From positions 1 to 16,961 of the forward strand of contig CAMTOM010000004.1 of assembly GCA_947074125.1 (NCBI GenBank): 16,961 nt of DNA, given 5' to 3'. Source of the DNA: an uncultured Desulfovibrionaceae bacterium. GTDB lineage: Bacteria > Desulfobacterota > Desulfovibrionia > Desulfovibrionales > Desulfovibrionaceae. The notes beneath the pieces were generated by a model that was not told the DNA's origin, made no database searches, and was given only the letters and a program-made list of their open reading frames with translations. Shown here piece by piece: positions 1-8,142 of the stretch. Every line of letters starts with the position of its first letter. Position 1 is the stretch's first letter. The position numbers and the translations under genes are program-made.

Positions 1-27
1 TTCCTCATCTAATTCTTCTCCTGTGCC

Positions 28-489
28 GTGTCGTTTGTCGGCACTCGCGCAACTGTTGCCGTGTGTTGCAGCTATGACAACACAACCACAGCAGAAACCT
101 CAAAGCTGAAAGCCAGTGGTTTGTTTAAATCCAACCAGATTTTCACCGTATGTGATTTCATGAATGCCGAAGAAGGCGACATGGAAGATCTGATTGGGCA
201 GCAACTGTATGTTTCGCTGGTGAATAAAGCATATAATCTGAGCAAGAAAATCCAACTGGACAAGTCTCAGAAAGTAACACGTATTGTGCCCTATGTTACA
301 AAACAAATGGCAGCACAAGGCTCTCAGGTGCCCCAGTACGATCGTTTCACACCAGCTCAGTGGTTGCTGAAGAATCCGACATTCCTTGAGCCCAAAGCAT
401 TCAGCTTCTCCCGTGTGAATATCAGCGATGTACTGGATCGCTTTGAAAAGATATTCATTCAGGTAAACAGCCTCTTGCACAAGGACTAA
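28..489 (+). CDS. C-terminal fragment of an OLD/AAA-family ATP-dependent nuclease (TOPRIM part)
   Basis: This is the tail of a larger gene cut by the left edge. The translated text resembles the TOPRIM half of AAA/OLD-type ATP-dependent nucleases: a small hydrophobic strand (VAVCC), a region rich in T/S/K, then IFTVCDF, an acidic EEGDMEDL stretch, RIVPYV, and a closing RFTPAQWLLKNP and DRFEKIF helix. The assignment rests on remembered family pattern, not a search. The GTG at 28 is only the first possible start in this frame; a TAA sits at 10-12. Family-like sequence begins near base 55, and the preceding bases look more family-like in frame 2 (SALAQLL at 38-58). This suggests a frameshift or assembly error near 55-62. 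The usual D-x-D of TOPRIM reads S-Y-D here. Relatives act in DNA cleavage and often in phage defence; the ATPase half is not visible, so activity cannot be judged. A terminator follows 29 bases after the stop. Confidence 0.5.
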   Translation: MSFVGTRATVAVCCSYDNTTTAETSKLKASGLFKSNQIFTVCDFMNAEEGDMEDLIGQQLYVSLVNKAYNLSKKIQLDKSQKVTRIVPYVTKQMAAQGSQVPQYDRFTPAQWLLKNPTFLEPKAFSFSRVNISDVLDRFEKIFIQVNSLLHKD

Positions 490-517
490 AAAGTTCTTTT
501 GTCATGCACAGATAGAT

Positions 518-542
518 AAAGCCGGACGTGAGTCCGGCTTTT
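518..542 (+). terminator. Intrinsic terminator after the nuclease fragment
   Basis: GCCGGAC at 521-527 pairs with GTCCGGC at 532-538 around a GTGA tetraloop. Flanking A's at 518-520 face a T run at 539-542. The seven-base G+C-rich stem plus T run is typical of Rho-independent termination on the plus strand, and it isolates the upstream gene from the cupin gene. Confidence 0.85.
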
Positions 543-571
543 CACTTTTATGATATGCTGCCTGTGGTAAC

Positions 572-600
572 TTGCAGGGGAGGAGGCCTGCTGCTATACT
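572..600 (+). promoter_or_regulatory. Possible sigma-70 promoter for the cupin gene
   Basis: A TATACT hexamer (595-600, five of six consensus positions) lies 17 bases after TTGCAG (572-577, three of six). It sits between the upstream terminator and the cupin start, where a promoter is required. The predicted transcript would begin near 607, leaving a leader of about 55 bases. The weak -35 makes this tentative. Confidence 0.35.
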
Positions 601-661
601 TATGGGAAGTGTAAAGTATTTTCCACAATTACTGTAGTGGAGTAATGAAAAGGAGAGCGTT

Positions 662-1000
662 ATGATCCGTCGAGATATTGCATGGGGTGAAGGGGTATTG
701 GCCAATGGCAAAGGTCTTGCTGTCAATCGTGAAATTTTATTACCTGAAGAGTTTTGTGGCAAAGGACGTCTTTTCAAGCATATTGTTTTACAGCCAGGTT
801 GCTCTGTGGGTGCGCACAAGCACGAAGGCGAGTTTGAGGTGTATTATATCCTCAAAGGTGAAGGCAGCGGTCGCGAACATTGTGGCACTGCGTCTGTCAG
901 GGTAGGCGTGATGATTTACTGTCCCTCTTGTGCAATGCATGTTATAGATAAGACTGATACGGAAGATCTGGAGTTCATCGCGGTGATTGTATTTTCGTAG
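662..1000 (+). CDS. Small single-domain cupin protein
   Basis: This encodes a 112-residue single-domain cupin. The ATG at 662 follows AGGAG (651-655) at six bases' spacing. Cupin motif 1 is clear: G-x5-H-K-H-x4-E-x6-G, starting at PGCSVGAHKHEGEFEVYY around residue 45. Motif 2 is the shorter GVMIYCPSCAMH, whose His supplies the fourth ligand. The three His and one Glu could bind Fe, Mn, Ni or Zn. The usual Gly after Pro in motif 2 is replaced by Cys, giving an S-C pair beside the metal site. Small cupins include isomerases, dioxygenases and pure ligand sensors, so the reaction cannot be assigned. No signal peptide is present, so it is probably cytoplasmic. The gene stands alone between its own promoter and terminator, suggesting independent regulation. 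Confidence 0.85.
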   Translation: MIRRDIAWGEGVLANGKGLAVNREILLPEEFCGKGRLFKHIVLQPGCSVGAHKHEGEFEVYYILKGEGSGREHCGTASVRVGVMIYCPSCAMHVIDKTDTEDLEFIAVIVFS

Positions 1001-1027
1001 CTACTGGTCTTTATACATAGCGAGAGT

Positions 1028-1052
1028 GCCGGGAAGAGTTTCCGGCTTTTTT
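1028..1052 (+). terminator. Intrinsic terminator after the cupin gene
   Basis: GCCGGGAA (1028-1035) pairs with TTTCCGGC (1039-1046, one G-T pair) around a three-base loop, followed by six T's (1047-1052). It ends the cupin transcript before the convergent membrane-protein gene. Confidence 0.88.
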
Positions 1053-1066
1053 ATTGGAAGCGCATT

Positions 1067-1082
1067 CTTTTCACGTGAAACA
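1067..1082. other. parS: Candidate parS centromere site (ParB-binding)
   Basis: The sequence CTTTTCACGTGAAACA matches the widely conserved bacterial parS consensus TGTTTCACGTGAAACA at 14 of 16 positions; only the first two bases differ. The central 12 bases (1069-1080) form a perfect palindrome around CACGTG, and the right half-site is complete. It lies in a non-coding gap between convergent genes, just past a terminator. From composition alone, a 16-mer with two or fewer mismatches would be expected only about 0.005 times in a window of this size. ParB binding here would nucleate the partition complex and load SMC near the replication origin. No parA/parB gene is in the window, so the call rests on sequence match alone. 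Confidence 0.6.
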
Positions 1083-1172
1083 ATTATCTCTTTTCACTCT
1101 CGTGCTGCCTGTTCCGTGGGGATATTAGTGTCAGTAAGAGTGGTTACGTTAAGAGCAGATAGTGGTTTTCGT

Positions 1173-2057
1173 TCATTCTTTCAGTGAAGAATGCGAGCGC
1201 AAGTGCATGGAATGCGGTGAGAAGTAGCTGGTTGCCCAGGTCAGAGCCACAACATAAATAGCGGCGAAAATACTGCACAGCGTATCCCAGGGGTATGCTG
1301 CTGAAAAGGAAAGGCGCATAAGCAGTGTGCCAATAACAAAGCCGGAATTACGGAAAACAGCATGGAATGAAGGCATAAAGCGGTGGGCAAGGAGGACAAG
1401 GGCAATATCGGCAAAAATCAGTACCGTGTATATTGTCTCAAAAAAGTCAGTCTCTTTGCCTGTTGAGAGGAAAAGCCAGGCGCTGTGAAGGGCGATAACA
1501 AAGAAAATACAAAACAGCGCAAGCGCCATGAGTTTTTTGCTCATCACATAACGCATACGCATTTCTGGAACTCTGATATAGGCTCTAAAGCGTCCCAGCC
1601 GATAATAAAAACCAAGACAAATGAAAATAAAAAGAGCGCCGCTTGCGGAAAAAGCGATATGCAGGAGTGGTTCATAGTCTGTGCCGATATGGACAGGTTC
1701 TGGCAGCGAGCTGAGTACTTTAAAGGCATTACGGAGAAGGATAAGCGCGAGTATTTCAAATTGCTTGCCCAGTGAACGGGAGAGCGAGGAAGAGAGGCTC
1801 ATAATCAGCCCCATGAGTTCAGCGCCAAGGATCAGGGTAAATGCCAGGTTGATCGCGTGGAAATGGTTGCGCGGGGTGATGGCTGCCAGCTCAGGGGGAA
1901 GAAGACCTTGGCGGTTACATTCAATGCCGCTCAGCGCAACAATAAAAATGATGAAAATGATGAGTGGGATACCTCGCTCGGTACGAGGATGTTCCCACTG
2001 CTGGTGCAGCCAGTCATAGATATGAACGAGGGGTTCGAGCTTGTAGATAAGAGCCAT
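1173..2057 (-). CDS. Multi-pass membrane protein of unknown function
   Basis: A 294-residue integral membrane protein that I do not recognise. I chose the ATG at 2057 over the in-frame TTG at 2063. A GAGG box ends seven bases before the ATG but would touch the TTG directly. About seven hydrophobic segments are visible, at roughly residues 29-46, 67-88, 130-153, 175-197, 210-227, 236-252 and 260-280. The short Trp- and charge-rich start (DWLHQQWEHPRTERG) is probably cytoplasmic. A basic loop near residues 154-175 (RLGRFRAYIRVPEMRMRY) separates segments three and four. The C-terminus is soluble and His/Ser-rich. No catalytic or transport signature stands out, so it could be a sensor, channel or structural protein. 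It is divergent from the FAD/Fe-S oxidoreductase gene and convergent with the cupin gene. Confidence 0.75.
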   Translation of the reverse strand: MALIYKLEPLVHIYDWLHQQWEHPRTERGIPLIIFIIFIVALSGIECNRQGLLPPELAAITPRNHFHAINLAFTLILGAELMGLIMSLSSSLSRSLGKQFEILALILLRNAFKVLSSLPEPVHIGTDYEPLLHIAFSASGALFIFICLGFYYRLGRFRAYIRVPEMRMRYVMSKKLMALALFCIFFVIALHSAWLFLSTGKETDFFETIYTVLIFADIALVLLAHRFMPSFHAVFRNSGFVIGTLLMRLSFSAAYPWDTLCSIFAAIYVVALTWATSYFSPHSMHLRSHSSLKE

Positions 2058-2148
2058 GATCAATCCTCAAAAGCGGCGGGTATGTCGGACATCAGGGAGA
2101 GCTTGTCTTTTGGGGGATGCCCGAAGTGTCTTTGGGAATCATACGCTC

Positions 2149-2157
2149 TGATATAAA
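2149..2157 (+). promoter_or_regulatory. Possible extended -10 promoter for the FAD/Fe-S oxidoreductase
   Basis: TGATATAAA (2149-2157) fits an extended -10 element (TG-N-TATAAT, five of six in the hexamer). No good -35 lies 16-18 bases upstream, which extended -10 promoters tolerate. Transcription would start near 2164, giving a leader of about 100 bases that contains the two inverted repeats at 2195-2241. Confidence 0.35.
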
Positions 2158-2194
2158 GAAGTAAAGAGATGAAAGGGGCGGGAAGTCGCCTTCT

Positions 2195-2241
2195 TGCTTG
2201 GTTGCCAAGCATAAATAAAAGCGATATATTGAAATTTCGCT
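2195..2241 (+). promoter_or_regulatory. Two adjacent hairpins/inverted repeats in the oxidoreductase leader
   Basis: TGCTTGG (2195-2201) and CCAAGCA (2205-2211) form a seven-base-pair hairpin with a TTG loop. Nine A+T-rich bases further on, AGCGA (2220-2224) pairs with TCGCT (2237-2241), extended by two A-T pairs across one mismatch. Neither is followed by a T run on the plus strand, so they are not plain terminators. They end 23 bases before the start codon at 2265. They may be operator palindromes or leader RNA structure; which cannot be told from sequence alone. Confidence 0.3.
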
Positions 2242-2264
2242 CAAATACATGTGAGGAAATAACA

Positions 2265-5200
2265 ATGGCGCACAAGGGCCCGCATATATCCATTCCTGCT
2301 GACTACGTTGTCAATCGTATTTTACGCATCAATATTGCTGATTTTGAAGAGTGGCCTGCATCGGTTCGCACTTTGGCCATTTCTATTGCTGAAGAGCTCT
2401 TTTTGGTGGCCTATAATCCCTTTATCAGTGCAGCGACAGTGCGCCAGAGTGTTCGGGAGCAGTTTGAAAAACACGCTCTTTCTCTCGCGCATTATTATGC
2501 GACAGCCATCGGTGAAGGCATTACCATGTTCTGGTCAGCCTATGAAGCAGAAGCGCTTTTCCGCTCCAATCTCATCACGGCATTGCGGGATATTCTCTCA
2601 GAAGAGTGTATTTTGACGCAGCCCGCAGCTCTTATCGAAACAGCGACAGACGCCACAGACTTGCGCATGGAGCTGCCCTTACTCGTTGTTGAACCAGACA
2701 GCACAGAGCAGATAGCCGCACTGGTGCGTCTTGCCAATGATATGAAATTTGCCCTGATTCCACGTGGGGGTGGTTCTGGTCTGACAGGTGGTGCTGTGCC
2801 TGCGCGCAAGCGTACTGTGATTATGAGCATGACGCGCCTGACGCATATTTCTTCCATTGACCGCGAAACCATGACCCTGGTGTGCCAGGCTGGTGTGATT
2901 ACGCAGAATGCGATTGTCGCCGCCGATAAACTGGGAACGCTTTTTTCTGTAGATCCCGCCTCGAAACAGGCATCGACCATTGGTGGCAATATTTCTGAAA
3001 ACGCTGGCGGCCCCTATGCCTTTGAATACGGGACAACCCTCGATAACTTACTCTGGTGGCGCATGGTAACGCCTACAGGTGAAATTATTACCATTGAGCG
3101 CGAAAATCATCCCCGCCACAAAATTCTCCCTGAAGAGACTGCTGTTTTTGTTGTGAAAGACATCAGCGGTGGTGTGCGCAATGTGGTGCATCTGAAAGGA
3201 ACGGAAATCCGTCTGCCTGGACTTGGCAAAGATGTTACAAACAAGGCACTGGGAGGATTGCCCGGAATGCAGAAAGAAGGTGTGGATGGTATTATTACCG
3301 AAGCATGTTTTGTTCTGCACAAAAAGCCACAGCATCGACGGGTTATGGTGCTGGAATTTTTTGGGCGCTCCATGCAGCCTGCGGCAGTTGTTATCCGCGA
3401 GCTTGTGGCTTTGCGCAACCGTATTCGAGACGAGGGCGATTATGCGCATCTGTCGGCACTGGAAGAGTTCAATGCCAAATATGTTCAGGCTATTGAATAT
3501 AAAAGAAAGTCGGCAAAATATGAAGGCAGCCCCATCTCAGTCATTCTGCTTCAGGTAGATGGCGATGATCCTTACCTGCTTGATCAGTGTGTGCGGCAGA
3601 TTGTGCAGGTTGTGGAGCAGCAGGATAATGTCGATATTATTGTTGCGCGCAATGAAAAAGAAGGGGAAGTTTTTTGGGAAGACAGGCACCGTCTTTCTGT
3701 TATTGCCAAGCGGACATCTGGTTTCAAGCTGAATGAGGATGTCGTGATTCCTATGGAACGTATTCCTGAGTGGGCACTCTTTTTGGAGCAACTTAATGTG
3801 GAATGCGTCGGCAAGGCTTACCGTCACGCCCTTCAAAGTGTGGGACGTCTGTCAGGTCTGCCACTGGAGGACAAGGAATTCAATCGCGAATTTTCTTTTG
3901 CGTCTAAGGCCGCAGCCGGAGATCTTGCCGTTTCTGAAGTGTCAGATACCGAAATTGTAGCGCGTGCGATGGCCTTTTTTGATGGTCTTGTTGCCACACA
4001 TACCCATCTTGCCCGCAAGCTGGAGCGTATACGCCAGTATATGCAGGATAGCTGTATTGTGGTTGCCAGTCATATGCATGCTGGTGATGGTAACTGTCAT
4101 GTGAATATTCCCGTCAATTCCAATGATGCGCACATGCTGGAAGAAGCCGAGGAAGCTGCCATGCGTGTAATGGCAGAAGCCCAGCAGATGGGGGGAGAGG
4201 TCTCTGGCGAACATGGTATCGGCATCACCAAAATAGCTTTCCTGAGTCCTGAAAAAATGGATGCCTTGCGGGAGTTCAAAGAAAGAGTTGACCCGCGTGA
4301 TGTGATGAATCCTGCGAAGCTGGTCTATCGGGAATTGCCTGTGCGCCCCTTTACCTTTTCGTTCAACCGTCTGATTGCCGACATTGAAGCCAGTGGGCTT
4401 GCTGATAAAGAGCAGTTGATTCATCTTCTCACCACAATTCAGGCCTGTACGCGCTGTGGCAAATGCAAGCTTGTGTGTGCCATGTGCTATCCTGAGCGTT
4501 CCATGCAGTATCACCCCCGCAACAAAAATATGGTGCTGGGTATGTTATTGGAGGCGGTATATTATTCGCAGGCCAATAAGGGAAGTATCGACGAGAGATT
4601 GTTGCAGGAGCTGGGCAGTCTGGTTGAGCATTGCACCAGTTGCGGACGCTGTACGGCAAACTGTCCTATTAAGATTCCTTCTGGCGATGTTGCGCTGCTA
4701 TTGCGCGCTTTTCTTGAGCGTGAAGGCGCAGGAGGGCATCCTCTTAAAAGGCGTGTGCTCGACTGGATAGGACAGAATGTTCAGGAGCGTGCTCCCAAAA
4801 TGGCCAAAATGGCTTCTGTGGGGCAGAAAATGCAGAACAAAGCGCTCGGTTTTGTTCCTGGAAGTGTTCGCGGTCGTTGCTTGAGTCCCCTCTTTTCGGG
4901 CAAAGGCCCCAAGATGGGCTATACCAATCTGTATGAATCCCTCAAAATGCACCGTGGTTCCATTTTTACGCCCGCAGATCCCGTGCCTGGCATGCCAGCA
5001 GTGTTGTATTTTCCTGGTTGCGGCGGCGCACTGTTTTATGATCGCATCGGGCAGGCTGCCATTATGCTGATGCTGACAGCGGGCTTTGCTGTGATCGTGC
5101 CCCCCCAGCATTATTGTTGTGGCTATCCTTTGCGGGCGGCGGGTATGGATACCGCATACGAAGACAATATGGCGAAAAATCGTCAGGAACTGTCACTTCT

Positions 5201-5882
5201 GATACGCACGGTAACCAAACAGGGCTTTGCTGTGCGTCATCTGCTTACCGCTTGTGGTACGTGTCGTGACGCATTGGAGCATAGCGGTCTTTTGGATTCC
5301 TTTCCGCAGATGACAATACAGGATGTGGGACAGTTGACCGTAGAGGCTCTGGCTTCATCTGCTTTGCGCTTCAAGCCTGAAGTGGGACGTCCTTTTCTTT
5401 TTCACACCTCCTGTCATATGGAATGGGCGGGCATCAACGCCGTCAAGGGACGTGCGGCCATGATGGGCGCTTTGTCTGCCTTCACTGGTGCCAAGCTTGT
5501 GCCGAGTGCTGGATGTTGTGCAGAATCTGGAATGGGAGCCATGACGTCTCCCCAGATTTATAACCTCTTGCGTGAACGCAAACAGGAATCGCTGAAGGAA
5601 ATTATCAGCGCAGGTTATGAAGGGCCCGTTATTGTGGGCTGTCCTTCCTGTAAAGTGGGCATCGGTCGCACCTTGTTGGGTTTGCAGGACAAGCGTCCTG
5701 TCTGGCATGTCTGTGAGTGGTTGGCGCAATTGCTGGCCGGAGAAGGCTGGCGTCAGCAATTCCGGCGTCGTGTGAATGCGACTCGTGGTGAGGTACGGGT
5801 AATTAACCTGCACGAACCAGACCTTCCCCCTGTGACACAGGAAGAAGATGATCTGCCACAACAGGAAGAAGCCGCATCATAG
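2265..5882 (+). CDS. FAD-linked, Fe-S, CCG-domain oxidoreductase (DUF3683 / D-lactate dehydrogenase-like)
   Basis: A 1205-residue flavo-iron-sulfur oxidoreductase. The ATG at 2265 follows AGGA at seven bases; an in-frame ATG at 2169 has no convincing ribosome site. Domains in order: an N-terminal DUF3683-like region (1-130); a VAO-type FAD-binding domain (about 135-300) with PRGGGSGLTGG at 166; a FAD-oxidase C domain ending in HMHAGDGNCH (603-612) and GEVSGEHGIG; two ferredoxin motifs, CTRCGKCKLVC from 728 and CTSCGRCTANCP from 790; then two CCG domains (GCGG at 919, CC at 951; SCH at 1050, CC at 1084, CPSC at 1126). FAD-side relatives oxidise 2-hydroxyacids such as D-lactate or glycolate, with electrons leaving through Fe-S and CCG modules toward quinone or a heterodisulfide-type partner. 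The exact substrate is not determinable. No transmembrane segment is present. The gene is alone, with no permease or electron-transfer gene beside it. Confidence 0.9.
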   Translation: MAHKGPHISIPADYVVNRILRINIADFEEWPASVRTLAISIAEELFLVAYNPFISAATVRQSVREQFEKHALSLAHYYATAIGEGITMFWSAYEAEALFRSNLITALRDILSEECILTQPAALIETATDATDLRMELPLLVVEPDSTEQIAALVRLANDMKFALIPRGGGSGLTGGAVPARKRTVIMSMTRLTHISSIDRETMTLVCQAGVITQNAIVAADKLGTLFSVDPASKQASTIGGNISENAGGPYAFEYGTTLDNLLWWRMVTPTGEIITIERENHPRHKILPEETAVFVVKDISGGVRNVVHLKGTEIRLPGLGKDVTNKALGGLPGMQKEGVDGIITEACFVLHKKPQHRRVMVLEFFGRSMQPAAVVIRELVALRNRIRDEGDYAHLSALEEFNAKYVQAIEYKRKSAKYEGSPISVILLQVDGDDPYLLDQCVRQIVQVVEQQDNVDIIVARNEKEGEVFWEDRHRLSVIAKRTSGFKLNEDVVIPMERIPEWALFLEQLNVECVGKAYRHALQSVGRLSGLPLEDKEFNREFSFASKAAAGDLAVSEVSDTEIVARAMAFFDGLVATHTHLARKLERIRQYMQDSCIVVASHMHAGDGNCHVNIPVNSNDAHMLEEAEEAAMRVMAEAQQMGGEVSGEHGIGITKIAFLSPEKMDALREFKERVDPRDVMNPAKLVYRELPVRPFTFSFNRLIADIEASGLADKEQLIHLLTTIQACTRCGKCKLVCAMCYPERSMQYHPRNKNMVLGMLLEAVYYSQANKGSIDERLLQELGSLVEHCTSCGRCTANCPIKIPSGDVALLLRAFLEREGAGGHPLKRRVLDWIGQNVQERAPKMAKMASVGQKMQNKALGFVPGSVRGRCLSPLFSGKGPKMGYTNLYESLKMHRGSIFTPADPVPGMPAVLYFPGCGGALFYDRIGQAAIMLMLTAGFAVIVPPQHYCCGYPLRAAGMDTAYEDNMAKNRQELSLLIRTVTKQGFAVRHLLTACGTCRDALEHSGLLDSFPQMTIQDVGQLTVEALASSALRFKPEVGRPFLFHTSCHMEWAGINAVKGRAAMMGALSAFTGAKLVPSAGCCAESGMGAMTSPQIYNLLRERKQESLKEIISAGYEGPVIVGCPSCKVGIGRTLLGLQDKRPVWHVCEWLAQLLAGEGWRQQFRRRVNATRGEVRVINLHEPDLPPVTQEEDDLPQQEEAAS

Positions 5883-6175
5883 CATGTGAAGTCAGGTGGA
5901 TGTGGATTTGATGTGGCTGTATGCCTTGCACTGCCAGTGTGCCCCAAAAAACTGTTTGTATAGCCGGAGAAAATGTTGAACGTTCTTCCTTGATAATGTG
6001 CGCTGGCAACGATGGCACTTGCCAAGGTATGTCTAACCAGTTACAAGAAAAAGATATGCTGTAGCCTTGTTGTTTTGTGCATTTGCTTTGCAGTTGCGAC
6101 AACAGTTATTATTGAAATTTGACACATTTTTGCTCCGGTCAGAAGTCGGACAAATTTTTGGAAAGCGGAGTCATT
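5883..6175 (+). other. Intergenic region before the ppiD-like gene
   Basis: These 293 bases hold no convincing gene and no T-run terminator for the upstream oxidoreductase. TGGCAA (6004-6009) and TTGCCA (6019-6024) form a weak six-base-pair hairpin without a T run. A perfect TTGACA occurs at 6119-6124, but no matching -10 follows at 16-18 bases, so the ppiD promoter could not be fixed. Confidence 0.4.
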
Positions 6176-8101
6176 ATGCTGGATTATATTCGTACCAATG
6201 CGCAGTCTTTCGGAGTAAAGCTGCTTTTTGGCATCATCATCATAGTCTTTGTGTTCTGGGGTATTGGTGCTCTGACGTCGTCAGGCCCCTCAGGAAGAGG
6301 CGTGCTGAAGGTTAATGGTGAAACGATAAATTACGCCGAATTTGAGCGTGCGTATGGCGCAGCAGAAGAGATGCTGTTGCAGCGCTCGCCAGGCATGACC
6401 CGTGAACAGTTGCGAGATTCTGGTCTGGGAGTTCGTGTGATGCAGCAATTGCTCACAGAAACCTTATTGCGTCAGGAAGCTGAGCGGGTGGGTATTGCCA
6501 TATCTGCGCCTGAATTGCGTGATATTATAACCAGGGTTCCACTTTTCCGCGATAAAACCGGCAAGTTTGATATTGAAACCTACAAAAATATACTTGCTGC
6601 CCAGAGAATGACGCCTGGCGAATATGAAGAAAATATACGCAAAAGTGCCCTGCAGGAAAAAGTTGAGCGTCTGATGACATCAGCAACCTATGTGCCTGCA
6701 GATGCCGCACGTCAGCGTTTTGATTTTATCAATGAAGAGCGGGTGGTAAACTACATTTATTTCCCCGCAGCAAATTATATGGAAGACAGCATTCCAGATG
6801 AGCAGGCGGTGAGAAAATATTATGATGAGCATAAAGACCTTTATGCTGTGCCTGCCAAGGTTGATCTGGAATATGTAGCGATTTCGCCAGCAACGCTGGC
6901 GCAGCCAGACAAAGTGAGTGATGCGACGATTGCAGAATGGTATGAAACTCGGAAAGAAGATTTTGCCACACCTGAGCGTCGTCGCGTACGCCATATTCTC
7001 TTTGTGCTGAATGCAGACTCAACCCCCAGAGCCGTAAGCACTGCTGAAGCAAATGCCAGAGATGTACGTACAGCCCTGAGTAAAGGGGGCAATTTTGCCG
7101 CTTTGGCTGCTCGCTACTCACAAGACGTCGCGACGGCTGGAAAAGGTGGCGAAATCGGCTGGATTAAGATGGGCGACACCGTGAAACCTTTTGAAAAGGT
7201 TGTGTTCGCGCTTCAGGAAGGGGAAACCTCTGAAGTCGTGCGCTCTGAATTTGGTTTGCACATTATCCGTGTCGAAGCGATTGAACCTTCACGGACGCGG
7301 GCTTTGTCTGAAGTGCAAAAAGAAGTGCGGGAAGCCATTGCCCAGGAAGAAGCCGCTAACAGAATGCGCGATGTTCTGGATATCTTTACAGAAGGCCTCC
7401 TGTTAGGGCAGTCCTTGCAGGAGCTTGCTCAGAAAGAAAATCTGAAGGTTGCAAAGACGGGTTCAAAGTCTGCCGTGGAACTGACCGATATGGGCTTGAA
7501 GTCTGCTGAGGTGAGCACGGTAATGGCTGCTGCCGCAGGCACAATGCTGGAAACGCCTCTGGCTGCGGGTAATGATGTGTATTGGTTTGCTCGTATTGCT
7601 GAAAGCAGTCCTGAAAAAATACGTCCCTTTGAGGAAGTGGAAGAGGAGATTACCGTCAATCTGACACGTGAAAAAGCACGTCAGACAGCCTTTAAGGAAG
7701 CCGCGGATGCGCGCAAGAATATGCTGGGGCGTGATCTGCCCGTTGCCTTGCGTGATCGCAGGCATACTTCGGAACCAATGCCAAGAACAGCCGCACTGCC
7801 AGGTTTTCTTCCCAATGAAGATATGAATGCGGCGCTTTTCAATAGCGCACTTCGTGTATGGCTGCCAACAGTATATACCGTGATGGAAGCAGACTCTGAT
7901 GAGGGGGGAGCGGTGCTGGTGCAGCCACTTCAGAGTATTCTGCCCGATGACAAGAAATTTGAGCCTCTGGCAGAGATTTTTGGTTCAACATTGGAGCAGG
8001 AACGCAAAGATGCCATGTTGCAGATGTTCTTTGAACATTTGTTCCGCGAGGGCAATATTGAGATATTGGATTCTGCTGTGATTGAGCGCAAAAATATGTA
8101 A
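6176..8101 (+). CDS. ppiD: PpiD-like membrane-anchored periplasmic peptidyl-prolyl isomerase/chaperone
   Basis: A 641-residue SurA/PpiD-type folding factor. The ATG at 6176 follows CGGAG (6166-6170) at five bases; a longer reading from TTG at 6119 lacks a ribosome site. Residues 1-12 are short and cytoplasmic. Residues 13-33 (VKLLFGIIIIVFVFWGIGAL) form one membrane anchor, so the rest faces the periplasm. A SurA_N-like chaperone domain occupies about 43-250 (VNGETINYAEFERAYG onward). A parvulin domain follows at about 264-366, with RHILF, a GGNFAALAARYSQD helix, GGEIGWI and FGLHIIRV. The C-terminal 250 residues complete the PpiD architecture. E. coli PpiD is 623 residues and sits at the SecYEG exit, helping secreted proteins fold; the same role is inferred here. 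No parvulin residue is obviously lost. Confidence 0.9.
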   Translation: MLDYIRTNAQSFGVKLLFGIIIIVFVFWGIGALTSSGPSGRGVLKVNGETINYAEFERAYGAAEEMLLQRSPGMTREQLRDSGLGVRVMQQLLTETLLRQEAERVGIAISAPELRDIITRVPLFRDKTGKFDIETYKNILAAQRMTPGEYEENIRKSALQEKVERLMTSATYVPADAARQRFDFINEERVVNYIYFPAANYMEDSIPDEQAVRKYYDEHKDLYAVPAKVDLEYVAISPATLAQPDKVSDATIAEWYETRKEDFATPERRRVRHILFVLNADSTPRAVSTAEANARDVRTALSKGGNFAALAARYSQDVATAGKGGEIGWIKMGDTVKPFEKVVFALQEGETSEVVRSEFGLHIIRVEAIEPSRTRALSEVQKEVREAIAQEEAANRMRDVLDIFTEGLLLGQSLQELAQKENLKVAKTGSKSAVELTDMGLKSAEVSTVMAAAAGTMLETPLAAGNDVYWFARIAESSPEKIRPFEEVEEEITVNLTREKARQTAFKEAADARKNMLGRDLPVALRDRRHTSEPMPRTAALPGFLPNEDMNAALFNSALRVWLPTVYTVMEADSDEGGAVLVQPLQSILPDDKKFEPLAEIFGSTLEQERKDAMLQMFFEHLFREGNIEILDSAVIERKNM

Positions 8102-8142
8102 ATAGCGAAGAATCTTTTCCTATGCTGTTTTCTTGTAAAGAG

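Noticed and set aside
7660..7675. Second parS-like site around CACGTG in the ppiD gene
   Set aside because: Only about 12 of 16 positions match and the palindrome outside CACGTG is lost. A similar weak match near 9421-9436 in glmS was dropped for the same reason.
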